DNA of 64,000 nucleotides from Methylobacterium sp. 17Sr1-1 (GCF_003173775.1 NZ_CP029552.1:707001-771000); one strand, 5' to 3'; positions 27,310 through 36,739 are shown, counted from the first letter of the stretch. The notes: generated by a model not told the origin, from the sequence alone. Translations and numbers: made by a program.

Positions 27310-27894
27310 ATGAAGAAGGTCCTGACCGGGGCGCTCGTGGCCCTCGGCCTGTCGTCGGGCGCAGCGCTCGCGGCACCGAAAGACCCGAGCGGGACTTGGT
27401 TGACCGAGGACGGCCGGGCCCGCATCCGGATCGAGAAGTGCCCGGGCCGCGCCGACCGGGTCTGCGGCTACGCCGTGTGGCTCAAGACTCCCAACGACGA
27501 CAAGGGCCAGCCCCGGGTCGACTTCAAGAACACCGACGCCAAGAAGCGCAGCCGTCCCTCGCTCGGCCACCAGCTGATCATGGGGCTGAAGCCGAACGCG
27601 GATAACCGTTACGAGGGACAGATCTACAACGCCGACGACGGCAAGCTCTACGACGTCTCGATCTGGACCGAGGAGCCGGGCGAGCTCAACGTGCGCGGCT
27701 GCCTGATGGGCTTCCTGTGCGGCTCCCAGACCTGGACCCGCGTGAACGACGTGGCCCCCGGCCAGCTCACCGCCGCCACCGGCGCCCCGAACGGCCCGCG
27801 GCCGGACGCCGAATGGGCCGCGGCGCCCAAGGCCGCCGCCCCCGCGGCGCCGGCCAAGCCCGCTGCCGCGCCGGCTGCCGCGCCGAAACAGTGA
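27310..27894 (+). CDS. DUF2147 secreted protein
   Basis: The 194-residue protein has a signal peptide (MKKVLTGALVALGLSSGAAL, cleavage after ALAA) and a DUF2147 domain from about residue 23 to 145. The typical GTWLTEDGRARIRIEKC opening, YEGQIYNADDGKLYDVSI middle and GCLMGFLCGSQTWTR end are present. DUF2147 proteins are periplasmic, beta-rich and of unknown function. The final 45 residues are a low-complexity Ala/Pro/Lys linker not found in all members. Start ATG 27310 has GAGGG 7 bases upstream. Confidence 0.85.
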   Translation: MKKVLTGALVALGLSSGAALAAPKDPSGTWLTEDGRARIRIEKCPGRADRVCGYAVWLKTPNDDKGQPRVDFKNTDAKKRSRPSLGHQLIMGLKPNADNRYEGQIYNADDGKLYDVSIWTEEPGELNVRGCLMGFLCGSQTWTRVNDVAPGQLTAATGAPNGPRPDAEWAAAPKAAAPAAPAKPAAAPAAAPKQ

Positions 27895-27909
27895 GACGGC
27901 GTCCGAACG

Positions 27910-28018
27910 ATCTGTCCGGAAACCGCCTCGGCATCCCTGCGCGGCGCGTGAGCGAAGCTTGTTGCCGCATCGCGAAAGCGATCCGACAGGATCGCCTGGA
28001 GCGGCCAGTCGGACAGAT
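27910..28018. repeat. Family D palindromic repeat copy 2
   Basis: The core TGAGCGAAGC...CCGCATCGCGAAAGCGAT matches the copy at 8303. The outer arms are different in sequence but again inverted: ATCTGTCCG (27910-27918) and CGGACAGAT (28010-28018). It begins 16 bases after the DUF2147 stop and may end its transcript. Confidence 0.6.
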
Positions 28019-28085
28019 TTGAGACGCCTCCCGGGCGACCGACCCGCGCCGCAGCGTGGGCGGTCCTTCTGGCGAGTTTTCATCG

Positions 28086-28116
28086 GGGCACCTGCCGGTC
28101 GCGGCAGGTGCCCTTT
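28086..28116 (+). terminator. Hairpin terminator candidate
   Basis: GGGCACCTGCC pairs with GGCAGGTGCCC around a short loop and is followed by TTTCTC. It is about 190 bases after the DUF2147 gene and upstream of the first mucR gene, so it may isolate the two transcription units. Confidence 0.6.
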
Positions 28117-28139
28117 CTCGTTCGCGCACCGGCCTCGAA

Positions 28140-28160
28140 AATACAATCAAAGATTGTATT
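28140..28160. promoter_or_regulatory. Perfect AT-rich palindrome upstream of the first mucR gene
   Basis: AATACAATC (28140-28148) and GATTGTATT (28152-28160) form a perfect 9-bp inverted repeat around AAA. It sits in the 370-base leader of the mucR gene at 28517, a stretch much richer in A+T than the surroundings. MucR/Ros regulators bind AT-rich targets and repress their own genes, so this is a candidate operator by inference. Confidence 0.45.
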
Positions 28161-28516
28161 CTTTGCGGTTGCGCCGGTGTCGAGTCCGCCATCGCTGCGG
28201 ACGTCACCGGCACGTCTCGCAACCTCAAGTAATGATCACGTCAGATCGCGACGTGCCGCGCTACCTCTGCGTTGCCGGCGGCCCCGTTACGTTCGGGCCT
28301 CCCGCTCGGGATAACCGTGAGATCAAGATGCGAGCAAAAATTCCTTTTGCAACCAGCTATACGTGAATCAGAACTTGCCGGTAAAGCAGCGGCTGTGGGG
28401 TGAGCCCCTGCACGGGGCTGTCGGCTCCTCCGATCTACTCGCGAATCAAATTCTCCATTGACTGCCAGGGGTTTTGGCGCCATGTGCAAAGAAGTATTTC
28501 AAAACAAGGGGCGTCC

Positions 28517-29014
28517 ATGAACGCGAACGAGCCGGCACCGACCTCGCAGTTGATCAATCTGTCGGCCGATATCGTGTCGGCCTACGTGTCGAAGAACTCG
28601 GTTCCGGTGGGGGAACTGGCGAACCTGATCGCTGCCGTGCATGCGTCCCTCGAGCGCGTCGCCGCGCCCCCGGCGCCCGAGCCCGAGAAGCCCACGCCGC
28701 CGGTGCCGGTCCGCAAGACGGTGACGCCGGACCACATCATCAGCCTGGAGGACGGCAAGCCCTACAAGTCGCTCAAGCGCCACCTGACGACCCGCGGGCT
28801 CACCCCCGAGCAGTACCGCCAGAAATGGGGCCTGCCGCCGGACTACCCGATGGTCGCCGCCAACTACGCCGCCCAGCGCTCCGAACTCGCCAAGAGTCTC
28901 GGCCTCGGCCAGATCCGGCGCGACCGCGCGGCCGCGGCCCGGCTCGCGGCCGGGCAGGACGGCGAGGACGAGACGGCGCCGGCCCGCCGGGGCCGGCCGC
29001 GCAAGGGCGAGTGA
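28517..29014 (+). CDS. MucR/Ros-family transcriptional regulator, paralog 1
   Basis: The 165-residue DNA-binding protein has the MucR layout: an N-terminal helix pair (LSADIVSAYVSKNSVPVGELANLI), a Pro-rich linker, the Ros DNA-binding domain (SLEDGKPYKSLKRHLTT near residue 75), the conserved segment LTPEQYRQKWGLPPDYPMVA, and a basic tail GRPRKGE. The usual zinc ligands are absent: SLED replaces CLEC and the second His pair is incomplete, so folding must be zinc-independent, as described for some Mesorhizobium homologs. MucR proteins control exopolysaccharide, motility and symbiosis or virulence genes. A near-identical paralog lies at 36740. Start is ATG 28517. Confidence 0.9.
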   Translation: MNANEPAPTSQLINLSADIVSAYVSKNSVPVGELANLIAAVHASLERVAAPPAPEPEKPTPPVPVRKTVTPDHIISLEDGKPYKSLKRHLTTRGLTPEQYRQKWGLPPDYPMVAANYAAQRSELAKSLGLGQIRRDRAAAARLAAGQDGEDETAPARRGRPRKGE

Positions 29015-29143
29015 CGCCGGCGCGAGAGATCCTGGCGCGAGCGGTGCCGGGGGCTCGCGTCCCGGTGCCCCCGGTGAAGGTCGAGCTCCGGACCGCCCCG
29101 CTTCCGCCCGAGGTGGCGCGCGCCGCGAGGCCGTCGGACAAAG

Positions 29144-29170
29144 AAAAACCCCCGCCGGATCCGGCGGGGG
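29144..29170 (-). terminator. Hairpin terminator for the leftward DUF6481 gene
   Basis: CCCCCGCCGGA and TCCGGCGGGGG are adjacent inverted arms at 29149-29170. On the leftward strand the stem is followed by a run of T (AAAAA at 29144-29148 on the upper strand). It lies 76 bases beyond the DUF6481 stop. On the plus strand it lacks a T-run and is probably not a terminator for mucR. Confidence 0.7.
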
Positions 29171-29245
29171 CTGAACTTCGGCAGCTGAACCTGGCAGCCT
29201 GAACTCGGCAGGCCGACCCGATGTCTCGCCTGCGTGATGTCTCGC

Positions 29246-29593
29246 CTACTTGCGGCGCGCCTTGCGGGCGGCGTAGCGGGCGTCGCGGGCAGCCTTGCGC
29301 TCGATCTCCAGGGCCGCCTCGCGCTCCGCCGCCTCGGCCGCCTCGCGCTCGGCGCGGGCCTTGGCTTCCGCCTCCTCGGCCGCCCGGCGCTCGGCCTCGG
29401 CCTGCTTGGCGGCCTCGCGCTCCGCGGTGCGGGCGGCGCGGGCCTCGGCGATCTTCTGGCGCTCCGCCAGGCGGGCCTGGACCTCCGGATCGTCGGCGGC
29501 GGGCTTGGCCCGGAACTTCTCCAGCAGGGCCTTCTTCGCGTCCGCGGACGTGCTCCGCCGATCGTTGAAGTTCTGGTCCTTGAAGCCGGCCAT
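29246..29593 (-). CDS. DUF6481 charged coiled-coil protein
   Basis: The 115-residue protein begins MAGFKDQNFNDRRSTSADAK, the recognisable DUF6481 N-terminus, followed by a long Ala/Glu/Arg helix (residues 35-110) that should be a coiled coil and ends in a basic tail. The family is common in Methylobacterium and relatives and its role is unknown; the composition suggests nucleic-acid or ribosome association, which is speculation. It has its own hairpin terminator downstream. Confidence 0.8.
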   Translation of the reverse strand: MAGFKDQNFNDRRSTSADAKKALLEKFRAKPAADDPEVQARLAERQKIAEARAARTAEREAAKQAEAERRAAEEAEAKARAEREAAEAAEREAALEIERKAARDARYAARKARRK

Positions 29594-29874
29594 CGTGTTC
29601 GTCTCGTCGTCCTGCGTGCGAAGGCGCGCCCGTCCGTGGGAATCGCGCCGGGATCCGTCATGGTCTGTCCGGCTCCCGCGTCACGCGCGAGGGCCGTCGC
29701 ACGTGCTCTAGCGCCGACGGCGTCCGGTTTCAAAGCCAAAGACGCCGCGGTCACCGAAGTGAGGGGCGCAACCTCGGTCGATCGGGGTAAAACCGCGACC
29801 TTGGGTCAGGGGATTGTCAAGGTTTCCCCGGCAGGTTCGCCGGGTGGTGGCGATCCCCTGCCGGAGGAGACCTC

Positions 29875-30921
29875 ATGCGTGCGATCGTCCTCGACGATGC
29901 CGAACTCAACAACCTCCTGATGCTCGAGGCGTTGCGGCCGATCGCCGATTGCCGGCCGCAGAGCTTCACGCGGCCGGCGGACGCGCTCGCCTTCGCGGCC
30001 TCCCATACCGACGAGATCGGCATCGTCCTGACCGATTACGAGATGCCCGGGATGGACGGGCTCGCGGTGATCCGGGCCCTGCGGGCGCTGCCGGGCTTCG
30101 CGCATGTGCCGATCGTGATGGTGACGAGCTTCGACCAGCGCGCCCTGCGCCGCGCCGCCCTGGAGGCCGGCGCGACCGACTTCGTCAACAAGCCCTGCGA
30201 CCCGGTCGAGATCCGGGCCCGCGTCACCAACCTGCTCGCCCTGCGCCGGGCCTACCAGGCCGAGCACGCCCAGGCCGCCCGACTCGCCCGGGAGGTCGCC
30301 GCCGCGGTGGCCGAGGTCGAGGCGCGCGAGCGCGAGATCGTCACGGTGCTGATGCGCGCGGCCGAGCACCGCGACACCGATACCGGCGACCACGTCGCCC
30401 GGGTGGCGACCTACACCCGGCTGATCGCCGAGGCCCTCGGCCTGCCGCCCGAGCAATGCCGGCTGATCAGCCTCGCCTCGACGATGCACGACGTCGGCAA
30501 GATCGCGATCCCGGACGCGATCCTGCTCAAGCCCGGCCCCCTGACTTCCGAGGAGCGCCGGGAGATGGAGCGCCACGCCGAGCGCGGCGCCCGCATCCTC
30601 GCCAACAGCTCCTCCGACGTGGTGCGCCTCGCCGCCGAGATCGCGGTGAGCCACCACGAGCGCTGGGACGGTGCCGGCTATCCCAACGGGCTCTCCGGCA
30701 CCGCCATCCCGCTCCCGGGCCGCATCGTCGCGGTGGCCGACGTGTTCGACGCCCTGACCAGCGACCGGCCCTACAAGCGTGCCTGGACCCTGGAGGCCAC
30801 CCACGCCTTCCTGCTGCGGGAGGCCGGGGCGCATTTCGACCCGGCGGTGGTCGACGCCTTCCTGTCCCGCTGGGACGCCGTCGCGGACTTGGTCGGCCAG
30901 GCCGCGAGCCGCGCCGCGTGA
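29875..30921 (+). CDS. Response regulator with HD-GYP phosphodiesterase domain
   Basis: The 348-residue cytoplasmic protein has an N-terminal receiver domain with the phosphorylation Asp in LTDYEMPGMDG (near residue 53) and Lys in FVNKPCD (near residue 106). A helical linker leads to a C-terminal HD-GYP domain: HD in STMHDVGKIAIPD (near residue 205) and GYP in HHERWDGAGYPNG (near residue 267). It should hydrolyse cyclic di-GMP when phosphorylated. The start ATG 29875 has GGAGGAG upstream. Its stop overlaps the hybrid kinase start by 4 nt (GTGA), which strongly suggests a functional pair. Confidence 0.93.
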   Translation: MRAIVLDDAELNNLLMLEALRPIADCRPQSFTRPADALAFAASHTDEIGIVLTDYEMPGMDGLAVIRALRALPGFAHVPIVMVTSFDQRALRRAALEAGATDFVNKPCDPVEIRARVTNLLALRRAYQAEHAQAARLAREVAAAVAEVEAREREIVTVLMRAAEHRDTDTGDHVARVATYTRLIAEALGLPPEQCRLISLASTMHDVGKIAIPDAILLKPGPLTSEERREMERHAERGARILANSSSDVVRLAAEIAVSHHERWDGAGYPNGLSGTAIPLPGRIVAVADVFDALTSDRPYKRAWTLEATHAFLLREAGAHFDPAVVDAFLSRWDAVADLVGQAASRAA

Positions 30922-33900
30922 AGGAATTCGAAGCCGTGACGACCGGGATGACGGATGCGCCGGAAGACTCTTCTCCCGCGGGCGGGCCGGGACAGAACCG
31001 GAGCCTGCGCGCCCGGGTGATCCGCGCCGCGGATCCTGGCGCGGGAACCGGCGGACCGGCGCAGACCCCGCCCGGCCCTCGCGGGCGGCCTCCGCGGCTG
31101 CGTGCCGCGTTCCGGGCGGAGCGCGCCCGGGCGTCCGGTGCCGACATTACCCCTGCCGAAGTTCCTGACGACAGTCCTGCCGAGCTTCTTGCCGAAGGCG
31201 TCCGGGCCGGCGCCGTGCGGATCGAGGCCGTGCCCGTTCCGGCCGAAGCTCCTGCACCGGCCCCGTCTTCTGCCTCGTCGCCCGCGCGGTCCCGTCCGGC
31301 CCGCAGCCTCGCGGCCCGCCTCGGCCGGGCGGTGCTCGGCGCGGTGATGGTCGCGCTGGCGGCCGGAACGGCGCTCGGCGCCTGGTCGGAGGTCGACCGC
31401 TACGCCGCCGATACCCGCCGGGCGCTCACCGGCCTCGCCTCAGTCTTCGCCGCCGCCGCCGCGGGCGCCGCCGCGGCGGACGACGCCGCCGGCGCCCACG
31501 CGGCGCTCCGGGCGATCGGCCGCCAGGACGGCATCGTCTATGCCGGGCTGACCCGCCCGGACGGCACCGCGCTCGCCGAGCAGGGGACGGGCCTGCGCCT
31601 CGCCGACGACCTCGACCTCGACGAGGCGGGCCTGACGCCGCTCGCCCTCGTGCTGGCCCGCACGGTCAAGGTCAGCGTGCCGGTGGTGGAGAACGCCCGG
31701 ATCGTCGGGCGCGTGACCCTGATCGCCGACACCGCCGACCTCGTCGGGCGCCTGTTCGACGTGGTGCGCAACGCCCTGATGGGTGCGGCCCTCGCCATGG
31801 CGGTCGGCTTCGCGGTGGCCTGGCGCCTCGGCCGCGCCCTGACCCGGCCGCTCACGGCGCTCGCCCGCACCATGGACGCGGTGCGCGAGAACCACGATTA
31901 CGGCCGCCACGCCGTGCTGCCGTCCGGCGCCGAATCCGGCGACGAGGTCGGCCGGCTGGCGACGAGCTTCAACGGCCTCATCGACGCGGTGCGCGAGCGC
32001 GACCACCGCCTCGTCGAGCACCAGGGCCGGCTGGAGCAGGAGGTGAGCGACCGCACCCACGACCTCAGCGAGGCCAAGGAGGCGGCGGAGGCGGCCAACA
32101 GCGCCAAGTCCTCGTTCCTGGCGACGATGAGCCACGAGATCCGCACGCCGATGAACGGCATGCTGGTGATGGCTGAACTCCTCGCCGCCGCCGAGCTGCC
32201 GGCGCGCCAGCGCCGCTACGCCGAGGTGATCGCGCGCTCGGGGCAGAGCCTACTCGCGATCATCAACGACATCCTGGACTTCGCCAAGGTCGAGGCCGGC
32301 AAGCTCACCTTGGAGCGCATCGCCCTCGATCCGGCGGAGGTGGCGGACACCGTCGCGACCCTGTTCGGCGAGCGTGCCCGGGGCAAGGGGCTCGACCTCG
32401 CGGCGATCATTGCGCCGGACGTGCCGCGGACGATCCAGGGCGACCCCGTCCGGCTCGGCCAGGTGCTGGGCAACTTCGTCAACAACGCCCTCAAGTTCAC
32501 CGAATCCGGCCACGTCCTGATGCGGATCGAGACGGTGGACCGGGGCGCGACCTTGCGCCTGAGCGTGACCGATACCGGCATCGGCATCCCGGCCGAGACC
32601 CTGCCGACCATCTTCTCCGCCTTCTCGCAGGCGGACGGCTCGACGACCCGGCGCTTCGGCGGCACCGGCCTCGGCCTGTCGATCGCCGAGCGCCTCGTTT
32701 CCGCGATGGGCGGGCGGATCGGGGTCGAGAGCACCGTCGGCCAGGGCTCGACCTTCTGGGCCGAGATTCCCCTCGACGGCGCGGTTCCGGCGGAGCCGGT
32801 GCTGCGGGCGGGCGGGATCGTCCCGGCGGTCATCGTCGCGGTGGCAGGACCGGCGACGCGGCTCGTCCTCACGGAAGGCCTCCGCGAGGCCGGCTTCGCG
32901 CCGGGCGAGGGGGGGCAGGGCGCGCATCACCTCGTCGAGGCCGACGACCTCGCCCGGGCCGGGTGCCGCCCGGCGGGAGCCGGCCGGGTCATCGCCGTCG
33001 CCGCGATGGGCGATCCGAGCGGGGCCGCGGTGCTGTCCTCAGGGATCGCCGACGCCCTGCTGCGCTGGCCGCTCGCGCAAGGCGAGTGGCGCCCGGCCCT
33101 CGCGGCGCTCGCCACGGGGGGCAGCTTCGCGGGCATCGGCGCCGAGGCCGGCCCGGTCGCCGCCCTGCCGCGCTTCCCCGCCGCACGGGTGCTGGTGGCC
33201 GACGACAACCCGGTCAACCGCGAGGTCGCGGCCGAGGCGCTGGGCCGCCTCGGCGTGACCCGGGTGGTGACCGTGGAGGACGGGTTCGGGGCGCTCGAGG
33301 CGGCCCGCGAGGGCGGGTTCGACCTGATCCTGATGGACGGCTCGATGCCGGGCCTCGACGGCTTCGACGCCGCCCGGGCGATCCGGCAATGGGAGGCTGC
33401 GACCGGCTCGCGCCCCGTCCACATCGTGGCGGCGACCGCCCACGTCGTCGGTACGGCGGCCGGGGCCTGGCGCGAGGCCGGGATGGACGGCGTTCTGGCA
33501 AAGCCCTTCACCCTGACCGACCTCGTCCGCACGCTGGCGGCGGCCCTCGGCGCGAGCGGGGAGACGGGCGCGGCGGTGGAGCCGGACGAGGTCCCGGAGG
33601 CGGAGGCCCCGGCCCCGACCTCGCTCCTCGATCCCGACACCCTGGCCGGGCTCGCCGAGATGGCCGAGGGCTCCGGCTCGGCCTTCGTCGAGCGGGTGCT
33701 CGGGCTGTTCGCGGCCCACGGGCCCGACGGCCTCGCGGCCCTGCGGGCGGCGGACGACGCGGAGGCCGCGGCCCGGGCGGCCCACGGGCTCAAGTCGATG
33801 AGCCTCAATGTCGGCGCCGCTTCGCTCGCCGGGCACCTGCGGGAGATCGAGCACGCGGCCCGCGTCGGGGGCCAAGTGCCCGACGAGCCGACGCTGGCGC

Positions 33901-33992
33901 CGCTCGACGGCCTGCTCACGGACAGCATCGCGGCGCTCTACGGCCATTTCGGGCTGAAAACCCCCGCGCCTCCCTTGCGCGACGCCGCCTGA
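30918..33992 (+). CDS. Hybrid sensor histidine kinase with receiver and HPt domains
   Basis: The 1024-residue membrane kinase has a low-complexity N-terminus of about 130 residues, a first helix (about 135-160), a periplasmic Ala-rich sensor, a second helix and HAMP domain (to about 345), HisKA with the phospho-His in MSHEIRTPMNG (near residue 408), HATPase with the NNALKFT N-box and GTGLGLS motif, a degenerate receiver, a canonical receiver (VLVADDNPVNREVA near 757; Asp in LILMDGSMPG near 810) and an HPt domain (AAHGLKSMS near 954). All phosphorelay residues are present. GTG 30918 overlaps the HD-GYP stop. The HD-GYP regulator is a likely output. Confidence 0.93.
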   Translation: MKEFEAVTTGMTDAPEDSSPAGGPGQNRSLRARVIRAADPGAGTGGPAQTPPGPRGRPPRLRAAFRAERARASGADITPAEVPDDSPAELLAEGVRAGAVRIEAVPVPAEAPAPAPSSASSPARSRPARSLAARLGRAVLGAVMVALAAGTALGAWSEVDRYAADTRRALTGLASVFAAAAAGAAAADDAAGAHAALRAIGRQDGIVYAGLTRPDGTALAEQGTGLRLADDLDLDEAGLTPLALVLARTVKVSVPVVENARIVGRVTLIADTADLVGRLFDVVRNALMGAALAMAVGFAVAWRLGRALTRPLTALARTMDAVRENHDYGRHAVLPSGAESGDEVGRLATSFNGLIDAVRERDHRLVEHQGRLEQEVSDRTHDLSEAKEAAEAANSAKSSFLATMSHEIRTPMNGMLVMAELLAAAELPARQRRYAEVIARSGQSLLAIINDILDFAKVEAGKLTLERIALDPAEVADTVATLFGERARGKGLDLAAIIAPDVPRTIQGDPVRLGQVLGNFVNNALKFTESGHVLMRIETVDRGATLRLSVTDTGIGIPAETLPTIFSAFSQADGSTTRRFGGTGLGLSIAERLVSAMGGRIGVESTVGQGSTFWAEIPLDGAVPAEPVLRAGGIVPAVIVAVAGPATRLVLTEGLREAGFAPGEGGQGAHHLVEADDLARAGCRPAGAGRVIAVAAMGDPSGAAVLSSGIADALLRWPLAQGEWRPALAALATGGSFAGIGAEAGPVAALPRFPAARVLVADDNPVNREVAAEALGRLGVTRVVTVEDGFGALEAAREGGFDLILMDGSMPGLDGFDAARAIRQWEAATGSRPVHIVAATAHVVGTAAGAWREAGMDGVLAKPFTLTDLVRTLAAALGASGETGAAVEPDEVPEAEAPAPTSLLDPDTLAGLAEMAEGSGSAFVERVLGLFAAHGPDGLAALRAADDAEAAARAAHGLKSMSLNVGAASLAGHLREIEHAARVGGQVPDEPTLAPLDGLLTDSIAALYGHFGLKTPAPPLRDAA

Positions 33993-34165
33993 ATCCGGCG
34001 GCGTTGGAACGGGTGCAGGTGAACGGGGGCCGCGCCGGCGACCTCGACGTGAGATGGCTCCGCATGGCGAGCCGTTACGCCGCCGCGCGGCCCTGATGCG
34101 CCACGCTGGCCGAGGTCGTCTCGGTCCCGATCCGGATGATGGCTGATCCGCCTTTGCGTCGGCCT

Positions 34166-34885
34166 CTATGGCTTCAGCGCGTATCCACCATCGGGATAGA
34201 GCGTCGATCCGGTCATGAAGCGATTGGTCATCAGAAAAAGAATGGCCTGCGCGACTTCCTCCTCGGTCCCCGTCCGTCGCAAGAGTGCCATGTCCCGCCA
34301 GCCCTCGAAGGCGGCCTCGCGCACCGCGTCAGGACGGCTCCGCCACAATGAGCCGTCGATCGTACCCGGGGACACCGTGTTCACGCGGATCGGTGCCAGT
34401 TCGATGGCCAATGCGCGCCCCAACCCCTCGATCGCGCTGTTGCACGCGGCATAGGCCGACCCGCCTTTCAACGGTCTCGCACCGGCCGCTCCTGCCATCA
34501 GGGTGATGGAGCCCGACGACGAGATGGAGGGCAGCGCGGCCCGGATGGCGCGGTACTGGCCCCAGAACTTCGAGCGGAACGGGCTCTCGGCGGCCTCGTC
34601 ATCCAGGTCATCGATGGCCACGACGCTGTAGGTCGCTGCGGTGACCAGCAGGTGATCGAAGCGGCCGACCTGCGCGAAGAAGGTCTCGATCGACGCGCGA
34701 TCGGCCGTATCGACCTCGATCGCGCGAGCCTCGGTGCCGAGCCCGGCGACTGCGGCGTCGAGCCTGCCCCGGGTTCGCCCGCCCACCACCAGCCGAGCCC
34801 CTTCGCCGTGTGCCATGGTGGCGACGGCAAGGCCTATCCCCGACCCCCCTCCAATAATCACCACCGTCTCGCCGTGCAGGCGCAT
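34166..34885 (-). CDS. Short-chain dehydrogenase/reductase
   Basis: The 239-residue SDR starts at ATG 34885 (MRLHGETVVIIGGG). It has the nucleotide motif GGGSGIGLAVA near residue 12 and the catalytic Tyr/Lys-type region altered: the expected YxxxK is AYAACNSAIEG (YAACN), so the Lys is replaced by Asn, while a Ser lies upstream. The C-terminus has the tetramer-interface sequence FMTGSTLYPDGGYALKP. The Arg in VGGRTRGR suggests NADP(H). With Lys missing, catalysis by the normal mechanism is doubtful. G+C is a little lower than in neighbours. Confidence 0.85.
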   Translation of the reverse strand: MRLHGETVVIIGGGSGIGLAVATMAHGEGARLVVGGRTRGRLDAAVAGLGTEARAIEVDTADRASIETFFAQVGRFDHLLVTAATYSVVAIDDLDDEAAESPFRSKFWGQYRAIRAALPSISSSGSITLMAGAAGARPLKGGSAYAACNSAIEGLGRALAIELAPIRVNTVSPGTIDGSLWRSRPDAVREAAFEGWRDMALLRRTGTEEEVAQAILFLMTNRFMTGSTLYPDGGYALKP

Positions 34886-35361
34886 CGCCAGATCTCCATC
34901 ACCAATGCCGGGCACCGCCTGCTCCGGGGGCGATCGATCTCGCCGGCGCTCGGGATACGACCAGATGTTCCCGCCGAGGAGGTCACGCCCCACCTGCACC
35001 AGGCTCTCCCGTCATGCCCTCTGCGTCCGGGACGGCGCCGCCGTCCCGATCGTTGGTCTGAATCGGAATGGGTGCTCCCGCAAGGTCAGCCAGGTCTCCA
35101 TGCTGCTCACGACACGGATGCACGGGCGGCCTTCGCTCAAGGCTTTCCCACGTTGGCGGCACACGCGACGGCAAAACGGCGATATTCTTGCCGGCGCGAG
35201 CTGCAACCACGGTGCGCATAGTGGGCACGGCGCCAATCCTGCGGGACGATGCTCGCGGGCGGCAGGAATCACCGCGGCCGGCAGGACCCATCCGCCGTCC
35301 CGCGGCGTTATTGTCGTCAGTCACGGCCACGCTCGCCGGGCGAGGGGGAGGCTCAGAGCAC
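34886..35361. other. Intergenic region without a supported gene
   Basis: Several overlapping short frames exist on both strands, but none has a good start, ribosome-binding site or recognisable domain. A leftward 126-residue frame (34983-35363) is open but low complexity. It could hold a decayed gene related to the dehydrogenase neighbourhood; I see nothing decisive. Confidence 0.35.
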
Positions 35362-36330
35362 ATGGCTCACGAGAGCGGCGGCGCGATCTACACCGCCGCC
35401 GGCGCGAATCTGGCGATCGCCGCGGCGAAGCTCGTCGGCGCCTTCTTCACCGGCAGCAGCGCGATGCTGGCCGAGGGCGTCCACTCGATGGTCGACACCG
35501 CCAATCAGATCCTGCTGCTCGTCGGATTGAAGCGGGCGCAGAGGCCGGCGGATGCCCGCTTCCCGTTCGGCTACGGCCGCGAGGTCTATTTCTACGCCTT
35601 CCTGGTGGCGCTCCTGATCTTCCTCGGCGGCGGCGCCTTCGCGGTCTACGAGGGCATCCACAAGCTCCAGCACCCGGAGCCCGCCGCCGATGCGGTGATC
35701 TTCGGGCGCAGCATCCCGGGCTTCTACGTCAACCTCGCGATCCTCGGCTTCGCGGTCGCGGCCGAGGGCTATTCCTGCTTCGTCGCCCTCAAGGCGTTCT
35801 GGGGCGAGAAGGGCGAGCGGCCACCGATCACCGCGATCCGCCGCAGCAAGGATCCGGCCCTGTTCACCGTGCTGGTCGAGGATGTGGCGGCGCTCACCGG
35901 CCTCGTCGCGGCGCTCGCCGGCGTGATCCTGGCGGAGACCCTGAAGCAGCCCGCCTTCGACGGCATCGCCTCGATCGTCATCGGGTTGATCCTGATCGGC
36001 ATGGCGATCTTCCTGATGATCGAGACCCACGGTCTGCTCGTCGGCGAAGCGGCGGAGCCCGAGCTGGTCGCCGGCCTGCACGAGATCGTCCGGTCCGAGC
36101 CGGGGGTTCAGCACGTCAACGAGGTGCTGACGCAGCATCTCGGTCCGGCCGACATCCTGGTCAACGTCAGCCTCGACATGGACGACCGCCTCTCCGCCGG
36201 CGAGATCGAGCGGTTGGTCGGTCACCTGGAGACGCGGATGAAGACGTTGAGCCCCAAGGTGCGACGCGTCTTCATCGAGATCCAGGCCCGGCACGATGCC
36301 GTCGCGCGGCAGCCGGACAAGGTGGCCTGA
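35362..36330 (+). CDS. Cation diffusion facilitator family transporter
   Basis: The 322-residue inner-membrane protein has six helices and a cytosolic C-terminal domain. The first metal site is HSMVD in AMLAEGVHSMVDTANQ (near residue 43), and the second helix-5 site reads VLVEDVAALTGL, the variant typical of the CDF group with a conserved Glu-Asp pair. It exports a divalent metal (Zn, Mn, Fe or similar) in exchange for protons; the metal cannot be read from sequence. The start is ATG 35362 (MAHESGGAIYTAAG), which precedes the first helix. Confidence 0.9.
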   Translation: MAHESGGAIYTAAGANLAIAAAKLVGAFFTGSSAMLAEGVHSMVDTANQILLLVGLKRAQRPADARFPFGYGREVYFYAFLVALLIFLGGGAFAVYEGIHKLQHPEPAADAVIFGRSIPGFYVNLAILGFAVAAEGYSCFVALKAFWGEKGERPPITAIRRSKDPALFTVLVEDVAALTGLVAALAGVILAETLKQPAFDGIASIVIGLILIGMAIFLMIETHGLLVGEAAEPELVAGLHEIVRSEPGVQHVNEVLTQHLGPADILVNVSLDMDDRLSAGEIERLVGHLETRMKTLSPKVRRVFIEIQARHDAVARQPDKVA

Positions 36331-36739
36331 AGCCCCAAACCGGCCCCGCCTCGCCGGATCGCCTAGCCCCTCATCCGGCCGCCGCTGGCGGTCGGATCTA
36401 CGCCAGAGCTCTCATCGTGGCTCCTCACGCCAAATACCGCCCCGCGATAGATTTTTATGCAATTATCGGCAACGTGAACTCAAAAATTACAACCTTGAGT
36501 ATATTCAGCTTGGTTGTATCGCACTGAAATCCACAGGAACTACCTGATTTGACCCCTGCGTTGCTGCTACCAGCTTGCGGACGGGCATGAGAGTTGCCAC
36601 CAAGTCTGAGGGACCGGGTGATCGCGCCTGCGGATTTGGGTAGCGAACGGTCCTCAAGAAGACCGGGTGGCGGCACGGCGCCGGGCCGGCCCCGCTGCAA
36701 CGCCTCCGTCCACCACACCCTCGAAGCGGAAACCCTAGA
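36331..36739. other. AT-rich leader region upstream of the second mucR gene
   Basis: No gene is supported here. At about 36435-36525 the sequence becomes strikingly A+T rich. It includes TTACAACC and GGTTGTAT as an imperfect inverted repeat (TACAACC arms around an 18-base spacer, about 36487-36516). The layout parallels the leader of the first mucR gene, so autoregulation through AT-rich sites is plausible. Confidence 0.45.

Noticed and set aside
29149..29170. Terminator for mucR on the plus strand
   Set aside because: The T-run is only on the opposite strand, so the hairpin serves the leftward DUF6481 gene.
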